From an uncultured Anaerolineae bacterium (GTDB lineage: Bacteria; Chloroflexota; Anaerolineae; Anaerolineales; Villigracilaceae): a stretch of 64,000 nt of DNA. This document shows positions 17,008-25,267 of the stretch, piece by piece; within the stretch, counting starts at the first letter, position 1, and each line of letters begins with the position of its first letter. The position numbers were made by a program, and so were the translations under genes. The stretch lies in the NCBI GenBank assembly GCA_903822545.1, contig CAIJPN010000113.1, positions 35,952 through 99,951 of the forward strand, written 5' to 3'. The notes under the pieces are model-generated. The model saw only the letters and a program-made list of their open reading frames with translations, did not search any database and had not been told where the DNA came from.

Positions 17008-18705
17008 CTAAAACCCCAACTCCTTCAAAATCTGGCCCTCGCCTTTTTTGCCGTTGGCGCCGAGCAATTCACGCCAGAACTGGTCATCGTAACGCCGCGA
17101 GCGTACCGGCAGCGGCATCGGGACGCCCCAGCCGAGCAGCAGCACTTCTTCCTTAGGCTGGAGCCGCGCCAGCATCCCGCGGATGGCCTCCCGCCCCGAC
17201 AGGCCAGAGAGCACGGCCTGGATGTCAAGGTCATCACCCAGCCAGCCGCTGATGCGCGTGCCCAACTGCGACATGACCTCGTCATAGATTTGTGAGGGGC
17301 GCTGATCCACAATCAGCAGGGTGACGTAGTATTTGCGCAGCTCGCGCGCGATGGTGGCGAAAGCGGTCTGTGCGGCCATTTCGCGGTTAAGCAATTTATG
17401 GGCTTCCTCGACCACGATGATCAGCGGGCGCGGTTCCGAAGCCCCGTGCGAGCGGAAGGCGTTGGTGCGCTTCTCCCAGGCTTCGCGGATTTTGCGCGTC
17501 AGCAGGTTGGAGACCAGCAGGTAGTCCAGGTCGCTTTCGTTGTCGCCAAACGACAAAACCACATGCCGCCCGGCCTCCAGCGCGTCGATAACCTGTTTGA
17601 TGCTATCGGCGGCAGGTTTTTCAACGATGTAGTGCTTGTTGAACAGGCGGCGCAGTTTGTCGTGCAGGCCCTCGGCGGCGGCCACATTGACGCCGTTCGC
17701 CAGCGCCCAGGCGGCCACGCTTTCGGGGTGCGGCTGCTTCTTGATGCGGCCTTTCTCATCCTCGACTTCGATTTCCTCGCGGTTCATCTCTTTGAAAGAT
17801 TGGAACCAGTTGTCGCGGAAAGTGGTCATCAACGCATTTAACGTGGTGGGAGTCGTCTCTTTGAGATTCAACTCGCGGCTGAGCATTTCGATGTCGGATG
17901 GAGCGATATCGCCCATAGCGATTTCAAGGTTGAAATCGGGCGTGTTCGCCCCGCGAATCATCGCTCCGGCTCCCAGCCCGACCACCTGGATCTTGTTCCT
18001 GAACTTGGTCTTTAATCCAATCACTTGCATTTTCGTGTCGGATGCGATGTCGTCGAAGCCGTATTCGTTGTGCATATCCAGCACCAGCACCGAGGCCTTG
18101 TTGTGATGCATCAGCCCGGCCAGCACCAGCCGTGTTAAGAAGGATTTGCCGGTGCCGGTCGCGCCGAAAACGCCCGAGGAGCGCTGGACGAATTTATCCA
18201 GGTTGATACAAACGGGGTGGCCCTGCTCGCGGGTGTAGCCGATGATAAAGTTCCCATCCTTGTCCGGGTCGCCGAAAATCGCAGCGATGTCGGCCTGGTC
18301 GGCCAGCGAAACCGGGGCGTGATGCAGCGGGACGGTTTTCACCGGGATGGGGCGAGGGTCTTCGCTGTGTTCGGCGCGCCAGAGTTTGTATTCGGGGGTG
18401 CCCGGCTCGGGGCCGCGTTCCAGCATCAGGGCGGGCAGGATTTCCAGGTTGGTATAGAGCGTCTGCCCGTGCAGGGCTTTGGCCAAGGCCGGGTGCAGCC
18501 GCGTTTCAGATTGTTCATCTGCAAAGCGCGGGTCGGTCGCACCCAGATTCAGGTCGGTAACCAGCCCGTAGAAGCGGTAGTTGCCGCTGTCGATGACGAC
18601 AAAGCCGCCTTCCTGCACATCCAGCGGGTCAACGCTGAGACGGGCAGAGAAGGACTCTTTCAATCCACCGCCGATGATGTAGCCGATTTTTTGGTTGTTT
18701 GCCAT
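17008..18705 (-). CDS. herA: HerA-like DNA translocase/helicase
   Basis: The ATG at 18705 is chosen because AGGAG lies 5 nt upstream; an upstream ATG at 18723 falls in the inverted repeat. The 565-aa protein starts with a HAS-barrel (YIIGGGLKESFSARLSVDP, DSGNYRFYGLVTDL). It then has a RecA-like motor: Walker A GVFGATGTGKSFLTR, the LVLDMHNEYGFDD segment, Walker B PLIIVVEEAHKLLN and an arginine-finger region (LRKYYVTLLIVDQRPSQI). HerA forms a hexameric ring that pumps DNA to the NurA nuclease during end resection. Here nurA and a separate HAS-barrel gene lie upstream on the same strand, separated from herA only by an inserted element. Some HerA-nuclease pairs act in phage defence; nothing here decides between repair and defence. 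Confidence 0.92.
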   Translation of the reverse strand: MANNQKIGYIIGGGLKESFSARLSVDPLDVQEGGFVVIDSGNYRFYGLVTDLNLGATDPRFADEQSETRLHPALAKALHGQTLYTNLEILPALMLERGPEPGTPEYKLWRAEHSEDPRPIPVKTVPLHHAPVSLADQADIAAIFGDPDKDGNFIIGYTREQGHPVCINLDKFVQRSSGVFGATGTGKSFLTRLVLAGLMHHNKASVLVLDMHNEYGFDDIASDTKMQVIGLKTKFRNKIQVVGLGAGAMIRGANTPDFNLEIAMGDIAPSDIEMLSRELNLKETTPTTLNALMTTFRDNWFQSFKEMNREEIEVEDEKGRIKKQPHPESVAAWALANGVNVAAAEGLHDKLRRLFNKHYIVEKPAADSIKQVIDALEAGRHVVLSFGDNESDLDYLLVSNLLTRKIREAWEKRTNAFRSHGASEPRPLIIVVEEAHKLLNREMAAQTAFATIARELRKYYVTLLIVDQRPSQIYDEVMSQLGTRISGWLGDDLDIQAVLSGLSGREAIRGMLARLQPKEEVLLLGWGVPMPLPVRSRRYDDQFWRELLGANGKKGEGQILKELGF

Positions 18706-18714
18706 GAAATCTCC

Positions 18715-19187
18715 TAAACACAAAGGGCACGAAGGTCACAAAGGTTAAATGACCATTCGTTTGATGCCGTCTTTCAGATGGGGAACATTAAAGTTTATAA
18801 GAAAACCAAGCCGAAGCCCGGAAAGGCGCAGATAGGTCATTAATTGTGCTTCGAAGACCGGATTCATTTTTTCGACGGCTTTCAATTCAGCAAGAACGCA
18901 TTTTTCAATACGCAAATCCAGCCTTAAACCCGATTCGATTTGCTCATCTTCAAACATAATTGGCAAAATGACTTGTGTTTCCACAAACGCGCCATTTTTT
19001 CGCAAAACATGAACCATGGCTGTTTCATAAACTGATTCCAGTAAGCCTGGGCCGAGCACGGTATGGACTTTGTATGCCGCATCGAGCACCGTTCTGCCGA
19101 CACGTTCGATTTCAAGTGGTACAGGCTGGAAGATTTTCTTGAGTTGCGCAGGCATAAATTTTGTGTCCTTCGTGCCCTTTGTGTTTA
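18715..19187. mobile_element. Putative small mobile unit: GxxExxY gene within terminal inverted repeats
   Basis: The left end (18715 on) and the complement of the right end (to 19187) share TAAA, CACAAAGGGCACGAAGG and, after one mismatch, CACAAA: 27 of 28 positions. The only gene inside is a GxxExxY protein. TA dinucleotides at 18715-18716 and 19186-19187 could be a target duplication. Removing the unit with one TA leaves, on the minus strand, CTT-TAG-GAG-ATTTC-ATG. The HAS-barrel gene then stops at TAG, the Shine-Dalgarno GGAG follows at once, and herA starts at a normal distance. That makes an insertion into a formerly tight operon plausible. No transposase is present, so mobilisation would be in trans or by an unknown route. 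Confidence 0.6.
18745..19155 (-). CDS. GxxExxY protein (PD-(D/E)XK-like family)
   Basis: The 136-aa protein has the defining motif GLLESVYE, preceded by VGRTVLDAAYKVHTVLGPG. A likely nuclease core follows: Asp in LRLDLRI and the ExK pair in LAELKAVEK. It ends with MTYLRLSGLRLGFLINFN, as is usual for the family. The family (PF13366) belongs to the PD-(D/E)XK nuclease superfamily, but its biological role is unknown. No Shine-Dalgarno is visible. The gene lies entirely between inverted repeats, and its stop codon directly abuts the left repeat. It shares the strand of the nurA-herA operon but appears to be an insertion, not a component of that system. Confidence 0.88.
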   Translation of the reverse strand: MPAQLKKIFQPVPLEIERVGRTVLDAAYKVHTVLGPGLLESVYETAMVHVLRKNGAFVETQVILPIMFEDEQIESGLRLDLRIEKCVLAELKAVEKMNPVFEAQLMTYLRLSGLRLGFLINFNVPHLKDGIKRMVI

Positions 19188-19772
19188 AAGAACTTCCCCT
19201 AGGGCACCCAAAACGCTCATAAGTGTAGGGTAATCATCCCGCAGAAGTGTAATCAACTCCTGTGTTGCTTTTTCTTTCCACGCGGGGTCTTGCGCCGCGC
19301 CTGCCTGTTGGATGTGCGCGGCTAAAATCTCTCCAATCGGGGCGTCTTTGGCCCTGAGAATGTGGCGGAAGTAGCCAAATTTGCCGGCGCTGGTAAATCT
19401 GGCCAGTTCTTTGTCATCACACAGGTAGATGACATCCAGGCTGAGGGGCGGGCGCGGCGGGAGCAGGTGGAAGATCCTACCATCCTGTTCGTAGCCCACC
19501 GAAAGCACGGACATTTCCACCGGGACGATGCGCCGCTCGCGGTTGTCGCGCATCACTTCCTCGCTGACATGTTCGGCGGTGACGAGTTGGCGCACCAATC
19601 CGTCATCGTCGATGTGGATGTCGTAGATCAGGCCGTAGACCTGGTAGCCGTTCCCGAGCGGGGCGCGGACGAGCGCGCCAAAGGCCGGGGCGTCAAACTG
19701 CGAGACGGAACACCCGGCGATAAAGCCGGTTGTCCCGGCGCGGAGTAAACGTCCGATTTCAATGGTTGGCAT
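19185..19772 (-). CDS. HAS-barrel domain protein of the herA-nurA operon
   Basis: The start at 19772 (MPTIEIGRLLRAGTTGF) has AGGAG 8 nt upstream; the frame is open to 19832, but that extension covers a repeat. The 195-aa protein has a beta-rich N-terminal half (VRAPLGNGYQVYGLIYDIHIDDDGLVRQLV) resembling the HAS barrel found on HerA and F1-ATPase subunits, with SAGKFGYFRHILRAKD and a helical C-terminus. No nucleotide-binding motif is present. It sits between nurA and herA and probably adapts or regulates the HerA ring; that role is inference. Its stop codon TAA overlaps the right end of the inserted repeat, so the insertion changed or extended the original stop. Confidence 0.75.
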   Translation of the reverse strand: MPTIEIGRLLRAGTTGFIAGCSVSQFDAPAFGALVRAPLGNGYQVYGLIYDIHIDDDGLVRQLVTAEHVSEEVMRDNRERRIVPVEMSVLSVGYEQDGRIFHLLPPRPPLSLDVIYLCDDKELARFTSAGKFGYFRHILRAKDAPIGEILAAHIQQAGAAQDPAWKEKATQELITLLRDDYPTLMSVLGALGEVL

Positions 19773-19796
19773 AGGTGGATCTCCTACCCCACCCTG

Positions 19797-19842
19797 CCTC
19801 CCCCAAATGAACGGATGAACTTCGCGGATCATTGGGGGGAGG
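19797..19842. repeat. Imperfect 14-bp inverted repeat upstream of the HAS-barrel gene
   Basis: CCTCCCCCAAATGA (19797-19810) pairs with TCATTGGGGGGAGG (19829-19842), one mismatch. It lies in the gap between nurA and the HAS-barrel gene and belongs to the C/G-tract palindromes seen elsewhere in the window. It could partly uncouple the two genes or stabilise the transcript. Confidence 0.55.
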
Positions 19843-19871
19843 TGGCGCGCAGCGCCGGAGGGGGTTAAAAG

Positions 19872-21074
19872 TTAAAAATGTGTTCTTCCGGGCAAATCTT
19901 TGGCGGATTGTTTGTAGGAGCCGTCATCGGTGTCTTCACCGGCGCGGCGCAGTTCCATGCTGAGTAGCTGTTCGATCTGGTTTTTCTCTTCAAACGAGAC
20001 GACGGCGGTTTCATGGGCGCGGTGCAGCAGGTAGGGATAGGGTTTTGCGCCCATCATGCGGCACTGACTGACGAGAACCGCGTGCAACTGCCCCAGTTTT
20101 TGGGGGTCATCGGCCACCCATTTGGGGATTTCGACGCGCACGGGCCAGGGGCGGCCTTGTGTGCCAGCGTTCAGGTAGAAAAAGTGAATGGCGAGCACGC
20201 CTTTGTAATCTTTTTCAGATTTGGCTTGCAGGGCAAAGACTGCTGAACGTTCGCCGGGGGCTAGCATGGGGTTTTTGCGGTTGCCAAACAGCCAGCGGTC
20301 AGAGACGCCGCGCAGGGGATGGATATTGCGCAAATTTTCCACTTGCGCCACATCGCCAATCGCCATCAGTTCGAGCAGGCGGATGACCAGGTCCGCGGCG
20401 GGTTTGTCAACGTAACCGGCAGTGACCACCCCGCGCGTTTGCAGGCGGGAAAGGACGGTTCGATATTTGGACAGGCTTTCGGCAAAGGCGGCGGCATCTT
20501 CCCCGCTGGCAGAGCCCCATAGTTCGATAGGCCCATCGGTGAAGGTGATGATGGGGGTTTCGTCAACGGCGAAGCTGGCAGCCAGTTCGTCGAGCTTGGA
20601 GCGTTCGCGCAGGTCGCGCATCAGGGCTACCATGCCTTCGGAGAGTGGTGCGCCGGATGCGGTGGTAAGTTGTTCGTCGAAGAGCAGGTCAGAGTCGGTG
20701 AAAATTTGGGGCGCGGCGCCCGAGTTCAGACGCAGGATAATCGCTCCGACGTTGATCAGGCCAAATTGGATGGAGCTGTGCCGGTCCGGGTTGATCTGCG
20801 AACCATCAGCGGCGATTAAAACTGCGTTTAACGGCAAGGCAGGCGGCAGGGCGTGAAAATCCAAAGGTTCGTTTAACGGCAGGGCGCAGCGCAGGGCGGG
20901 ATCCGCTGTTTTGGCGGTTTCCACTTTGTAGCGTAATCCATCCAGGTTATTGGCATGTTCGTAGAACAGCCTTAACGCGGTCATACGCCGTTCCTCGAGC
21001 GTTTTTTTGCGCTGTTGGGCGGTGGCGCCGATTTCACGGATTTTTTCGTATACTTGCTGGAAGTCAATGGTCAT
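19872..21074 (-). CDS. nurA: NurA-domain nuclease
   Basis: The 400-aa protein has the NurA signature: the catalytic motif LIAADGSQINPDRH, a second acidic motif (TPIITFTDGPIELWG) in the middle, and a C-terminal region with AGYVDKPAADLVIRLLEL and HAETAVVSFEEK-like text. NurA is a 5'-3' exo/endonuclease that works inside the HerA ring to resect DNA double-strand breaks. It is the first gene of the minus-strand operon (nurA, HAS-barrel gene, herA). The N-terminal ~60 residues are a charged coiled-coil-like helix (QQRKKTLEERRMTALRLFYE). I am confident of the family from the motif order plus the herA partner. Confidence 0.88.
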   Translation of the reverse strand: MTIDFQQVYEKIREIGATAQQRKKTLEERRMTALRLFYEHANNLDGLRYKVETAKTADPALRCALPLNEPLDFHALPPALPLNAVLIAADGSQINPDRHSSIQFGLINVGAIILRLNSGAAPQIFTDSDLLFDEQLTTASGAPLSEGMVALMRDLRERSKLDELAASFAVDETPIITFTDGPIELWGSASGEDAAAFAESLSKYRTVLSRLQTRGVVTAGYVDKPAADLVIRLLELMAIGDVAQVENLRNIHPLRGVSDRWLFGNRKNPMLAPGERSAVFALQAKSEKDYKGVLAIHFFYLNAGTQGRPWPVRVEIPKWVADDPQKLGQLHAVLVSQCRMMGAKPYPYLLHRAHETAVVSFEEKNQIEQLLSMELRRAGEDTDDGSYKQSAKDLPGRTHF

Positions 21075-21191
21075 AGGTTAGAACATTTGTTATGTTTTTA
21101 TGATTGTAGCGCAAATTATCATTTTGCGCCACGCGGGAACTTTTTTTGTCGGTTGGCGTCTTAGGAAGGAATTCAAAAAAAGGAGAACCTT

Positions 21192-21905
21192 ATGAAAACC
21201 AAACTTTCTGTTTTTTCCCTAATTGTTGTGCTGGCACTGCTGCTGAGTGCCTGTGGCGTGGCTGGCACCCAAACCCCGGCGCGGACGATGACTGTCAACG
21301 GTAGTGGACAGATATATTTGAAGCCCGATATTGCTTACATCTATGTTGGTGTGCACACTGAAAATGTGAGCGCGGCCAGCGCGGTGGCTGAGAATAATAC
21401 CAAAACCGCCAGATTGGTGGAGGCCTTGACCGGGTTTGGCGTGGCGGCTGAAGATGTGCGCACGACCAATTTTTCCATCTGGCCCAGCCAGCAGTTTACG
21501 CCCGAGGGTCAGCCGATGGAAACGAAGTATATGGTCGATAACACTGTGTATGTGACCGTGCGCGACCTGTCCAAGTTGGGTGATATGCTGGATGGCGCTG
21601 TAAAGGCCGGAGCGAACAGCATCAATAGCATTACTTTTGATGTTGCGGATAAGACCCAGGCGATGAGCGATGCTCGCAAGGCGGCTGTGGCTGCGGCCAA
21701 GAAGCAGGCTGAGGAACTGGCCAGTGCAGCGGGTGTGTCACTGGTGAATGTCCAGAGCATCCAGTATTTTGATAGCATGCCGGTGCCGGTTTTTGAAGGC
21801 AAGGGCATGGGTGGTGGCGCGATGGCTGCGGATGTGGCCGTGCCGATCAACCCCGGCCAGCTTCAATTGACGGCAACTGTGACACTGACCTACGAAATCA
21901 GATAA
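21192..21905 (+). CDS. SIMPL-domain (DUF541) lipoprotein
   Basis: A lipoprotein signal peptide (MKTKLSVFSLIVVLALLLSAC) places the Cys at residue 21, so the protein is anchored on the outer face of the cytoplasmic membrane. The rest is a SIMPL domain (MTVNGSGQIYLKPDIAYIYV, VEALTGFGVAAEDVRTTNF, ARKAAVAAAKKQAEELASAAG). Members are linked to oxidative-stress tolerance or are periplasmic proteins of unknown role. AAGGAG lies 5 nt before the ATG, and a strong terminator follows at 21926. It is monocistronic and divergent from nurA. There is no sign of truncation: 237 aa is the usual size. Confidence 0.9.
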   Translation: MKTKLSVFSLIVVLALLLSACGVAGTQTPARTMTVNGSGQIYLKPDIAYIYVGVHTENVSAASAVAENNTKTARLVEALTGFGVAAEDVRTTNFSIWPSQQFTPEGQPMETKYMVDNTVYVTVRDLSKLGDMLDGAVKAGANSINSITFDVADKTQAMSDARKAAVAAAKKQAEELASAAGVSLVNVQSIQYFDSMPVPVFEGKGMGGGAMAADVAVPINPGQLQLTATVTLTYEIR

Positions 21906-21925
21906 TCATTTCCCCCGTTGTTCGT

Positions 21926-21953
21926 GCCCTCCCCAGATGGGGAGGGCTTTTTT
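21926..21953 (+). terminator. Rho-independent terminator after the SIMPL gene
   Basis: GCCCTCCCC (21926-21934), a 4-nt loop, GGGGAGGGC (21939-21947) and six T residues. It lies 20 nt after the stop codon. Confidence 0.9.
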
Positions 21954-22137
21954 GTGTATTTGCTGTGTCAATTTATCGGGTTCACGGTTTGCGCGTTTGT
22001 ACCCGGGGGGTAGGGCGAAAAAATAATGTTTAAGTCACACTTTCCCATAATAAGATGGGTATTTAACCTGATTAGGTAACCATTTTGCAAGTCGTATATT
22101 CGCACCAAATGGAATCCTTATTTATAGAGGAAAAGAT

Positions 22138-23130
22138 ATGCCAAGCACAATTTTGATTGTAGATGATGATTTTGTTAATCGCCAGAACCTGGAAGTAACC
22201 CTGTCTGATGATGGTTATCGACTGGAAATGGCGGACAATGGGCAAAAAGCTCTTGATTTGATGCCAAAGATCCAGCCGGATGTGGTTTTATTGGATGTGG
22301 TGATGCCCGGGTTGGATGGTTTTGAAGTTTGCCGCCGTATTCGGCGCGATGTGACCCTGGCTGAAACCCCGGTGGTATTGCTGACATCCCTGGATGACCA
22401 CGATTCTCTATTGCGTGGGCTGGAAGCCGGGGCGGACGATTTTATCAGCCGTCCTTTTGACCGTTACGAACTGCGCGCCCGGCTGGCCTCCATCACACGC
22501 CTGAACCGCTATCGCAGCCTGCTCAATGAGCGGACTCGCCTGACGCAGGCGATCAAAGACCTCGAACGCGCTTATGATTCTACGCTTGAAGGCTGGTCGC
22601 TTGCGCTTAACTTGCGAGAGATTGAGCCAACGGAACACCACCAACGGGTTCTGGATGTTCTGGTGAAAATGGCCCGGCGTTTTGGCATGAACGAACACGA
22701 TATTCAATATTTAAAACGTGGGGCTTTGCTGCACGATATTGGCAAGATGGCCATCCCCGATACTATTTTGCGCAAACCTGGCAAGCTGACTATGGAAGAG
22801 ATGGAAATTGTGCGCAAGCACCCTGAATATGCCCTAAAGGTGCTGGAAACCATCCCTTACCTGGCGCCTGCCATCGATATCCCCTACTGCCACCATGAGA
22901 AATGGGATGGGACGGGCTATCCGCGTGGATTGAAAGGTGAACAAATCCCACTTGGCGCGCGCATTTTTGCGGTTATCGATGTGTGGGATGCGTTAACTTC
23001 TGACCGTCCATATCGCCCTGCCTGGACAGATGAGTCTGCTATTGAATACATCAAAAAACAATCAGGCTCGCATTTTGACCCACGTGTCGTGCAAATCTTT
23101 CTTGATGTCGTGCGCAACCGAAAGGTATAG
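22138..23130 (+). CDS. Response regulator with HD-GYP domain
   Basis: The 330-aa protein joins a receiver (TILIVDDDFVN; phosphoacceptor Asp in VVLLDVVMPGLDG) to an HD-GYP phosphodiesterase. The HD-GYP part has GALLHDIGKMAIPD, HHEKWDGTGYPRGLKGEQIP and DVWDALTSDRPYR, so the metal and c-di-GMP-binding residues look intact. It is expected to hydrolyse c-di-GMP when phosphorylated. Unusually, the conserved receiver Lys is Arg (DDFISRPFD), whereas the other receivers nearby keep Lys. A clear Shine-Dalgarno (GAGGAAAAG) precedes the ATG. The next gene starts 2 nt after the stop, so the kinase encoded there is the likely partner. A half-site GGGTATTTA lies upstream (22058-22066). Confidence 0.93.
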   Translation: MPSTILIVDDDFVNRQNLEVTLSDDGYRLEMADNGQKALDLMPKIQPDVVLLDVVMPGLDGFEVCRRIRRDVTLAETPVVLLTSLDDHDSLLRGLEAGADDFISRPFDRYELRARLASITRLNRYRSLLNERTRLTQAIKDLERAYDSTLEGWSLALNLREIEPTEHHQRVLDVLVKMARRFGMNEHDIQYLKRGALLHDIGKMAIPDTILRKPGKLTMEEMEIVRKHPEYALKVLETIPYLAPAIDIPYCHHEKWDGTGYPRGLKGEQIPLGARIFAVIDVWDALTSDRPYRPAWTDESAIEYIKKQSGSHFDPRVVQIFLDVVRNRKV

Positions 23131-23132
23131 CT

Positions 23133-24584
23133 ATGCAGACTCATGCCACAATCTACATTGTCGATGATGACCAGGGTGCGCGCATGGCCTTGCAATCCCT
23201 GCTCGAGAACCAGAATTACGAATTACAGTTTTTTGAGAACGGCCAGACGCTTTTGGATGCCCTGCAAGACAACCAGCCCGATTTAATCCTGCTGGATGTG
23301 ATGATGCCTGGCCTTTCGGGCTTTGAAGTCTGTGAGCGTATCCGCAGCTCTCCCGCCCTGGATGGCATCCCGATTTTGATGATCACTGCCCTGGATGGCC
23401 GCCAGGAAAAGCTGCGCGGGCTGGAAGCCGGGGCCGATGATTTCATCACCAAACCATTTGACCGGCTGGAACTGCGCGCCCGCATCAAAATGGTCACCAA
23501 CCTCAATCGTTACCGGCGTATCGTAACGGCTGAGCGCCGCCTGATGTGGGTGGTGGATGCCACTGCTGAGGGATACTTAATTGTCGATGAAAATGACACC
23601 ATACGATATGCCAACCGCAAAGCCAGGCAGTGCCTCAACCTGGAAAGCGGTGTGCAAAACAGCCTGCCGCGGTTTCTAGATGCCATCAAAAAGAAATTTT
23701 TGCTCGTCCCCGATTTCAGTTGGAACGGCTGGCCGAATGACCTGTTTGACGCAGAAGACCAGCGCTTCCTGGTGCGCCCTGAAACCAGCGAAGCCAATGC
23801 CATGTGGCTGAAGGTGGATGTACTCTCCACACCCAGCCCGGCCCAATCGGCCTATCTTTTGCGCTTGCGTGATGTCAGCCCTCAAATGCAAACCCAGATG
23901 GAGCAATTCACCTTCCATTCGGCCATCAATCACAAGCTGCGTACCCCGCTGGGGCAGATCATCGGCGGCCTGGAATTAATTGCCTCCAGCGCCGAGGGCG
24001 TTTCAGATGAATTATTTGAGATGAGCCGCTGGGCGTTGAAGGGAGCCAACCAGCTTTCCAGCCAGATTTTGGAAATTTTGTCTTATGCCAGGCTTTCCAA
24101 CCTCGGGCTGACTTCAGGCATGCAAATCTCTGATATGGAGTCCCTGCTCAAGAAAATCCAGACTGACCTTGAGGTCAAACAGGTTAAAACATACATCGAT
24201 CCGGCGCTGGATGGTTGTTCTACCGTCATCTCTGAAAAGGCGCTTGAACTGGTGCTGCGGGAGTTGCATGAAAATGCTATCAAGTTCCACCCAGAGCATG
24301 ATCCCAATATCTTAATTTACATCAAACAGCGTTCAGATGAATCGGCCTCCCTCGAAGTGATCAGCAACGGGCAGCCGCTGCCGATCCCGGCCCTGCCCAG
24401 GGTTTGGGAACCCTATTTCCAGAGTGAGAAAAGCTATTCGGGCCAGGTTCCCGGCATGGGCCTGGGGCTTTCGATGGTAGCCAGTATCATCTGGCAGAGT
24501 GGCGGGAAGTGCGATATACAAAACCTGCCCAACGAAAACGGGGTGATGGTGACGCTAACCATCCCGTTGGTCAGGCAGGTTTGA
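23133..24584 (+). CDS. Receiver-histidine kinase hybrid (REC-PAS-like-HisKA-HATPase)
   Basis: The 483-aa soluble protein starts with a receiver (IYIVDDDQGAR, LILLDVMMPGLSG, DDFITKPFD). A PAS-like segment follows (ATAEGYLIVDENDTIRYANRKARQ). The HisKA-like helix has the phosphoacceptor in AINHKLRTPLGQI, and the ATPase domain has LHENAIKFHPE and PGMGLGLSM. The H box is unusual (NHKLRTPL instead of SHELRTPL), and the G1 box is degenerate (EVISNGQPLP instead of DNGxGI), so activity may be altered. No membrane segment is present, so input must come through the receiver. It starts 2 nt after the HD-GYP gene, which suggests that the two proteins work as a pair. The REC-first architecture fits a phosphorelay intermediate or orphan kinase. 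Confidence 0.88.
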   Translation: MQTHATIYIVDDDQGARMALQSLLENQNYELQFFENGQTLLDALQDNQPDLILLDVMMPGLSGFEVCERIRSSPALDGIPILMITALDGRQEKLRGLEAGADDFITKPFDRLELRARIKMVTNLNRYRRIVTAERRLMWVVDATAEGYLIVDENDTIRYANRKARQCLNLESGVQNSLPRFLDAIKKKFLLVPDFSWNGWPNDLFDAEDQRFLVRPETSEANAMWLKVDVLSTPSPAQSAYLLRLRDVSPQMQTQMEQFTFHSAINHKLRTPLGQIIGGLELIASSAEGVSDELFEMSRWALKGANQLSSQILEILSYARLSNLGLTSGMQISDMESLLKKIQTDLEVKQVKTYIDPALDGCSTVISEKALELVLRELHENAIKFHPEHDPNILIYIKQRSDESASLEVISNGQPLPIPALPRVWEPYFQSEKSYSGQVPGMGLGLSMVASIIWQSGGKCDIQNLPNENGVMVTLTIPLVRQV

Positions 24585-24613
24585 TGGCGTGAATTGATTT
24601 GTACCGGTGCTAA

Positions 24614-25267
24614 TCACTCATCCAAGTTGATCAGCCCGTATTTGGCAGCCAGGCGCACCAGCCCGGCCAGGTTGCGCACATGCAACTTTTCCATCAGGCT
24701 GGCACGATGTTTTTCCACGGTTTTTTCGCTGATGAAGAGCATTTCGGCAATTTCATTGCTGGTATGCTCTTCTGCAATTAATTTCATGATCTCTTTTTCA
24801 CGTGGGGAAAGCACAGTCAGCGGGTCGCCGGATGTGTTGAGTGGGCGCGGTTTGAGTACATTGTTAACCATAATTTCTGAGATGGGGCCGCTCAGGTAGG
24901 TTTCACCACGTGCGGCGGCGCGCACTGCCCATAAAAGCTCTTCACTCACCGACGATTTGAGCACATAACCTTTGACGCCGCTTTGCAGGGCCTGGTAAAC
25001 CAGCGGCTCATCAGAATACATGGACAGCAGCACTACACGCGATGGGATTTTGGCGTTGCGCATTTTCTCGGCAGCCTGGATGCCGTTCAGACGCGGCATC
25101 ATAATATCCATCACAATAACATCGGGGAGCAGTTTTTCGGCAAGTTCAACAGCTTGTTGTCCGTCTGATGCTTCGCCCAAAATTTCAACATCTTCTGATT
25201 TTTCGAGCAGTGCGCGAATGCCTGCGCGAACAATGGCATGGTCTTCAGCTAAAATTACGTGAATCAT
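24614..25267 (-). CDS. NarL/FixJ-type response regulator (LuxR HTH)
   Basis: The 217-aa protein has an N-terminal receiver (HVILAEDHAIVRAGI; Asp in VIVMDIMMPRLNG; Lys in VLKSSVSEELL) and a C-terminal LuxR-type helix-turn-helix (LTVLSPREKEIMKLIAEEHTSNEIA, ISEKTVEKHRASLMEKL). It would bind DNA when phosphorylated. Its ATG overlaps the stop of the upstream kinase by 4 nt (25264-25267), so the two are translationally coupled and the HisKA_3 kinase is the obvious cognate partner. It converges on the REC-kinase gene with a 29-nt gap. The target genes cannot be deduced. Confidence 0.94.
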   Translation of the reverse strand: MIHVILAEDHAIVRAGIRALLEKSEDVEILGEASDGQQAVELAEKLLPDVIVMDIMMPRLNGIQAAEKMRNAKIPSRVVLLSMYSDEPLVYQALQSGVKGYVLKSSVSEELLWAVRAAARGETYLSGPISEIMVNNVLKPRPLNTSGDPLTVLSPREKEIMKLIAEEHTSNEIAEMLFISEKTVEKHRASLMEKLHVRNLAGLVRLAAKYGLINLDE

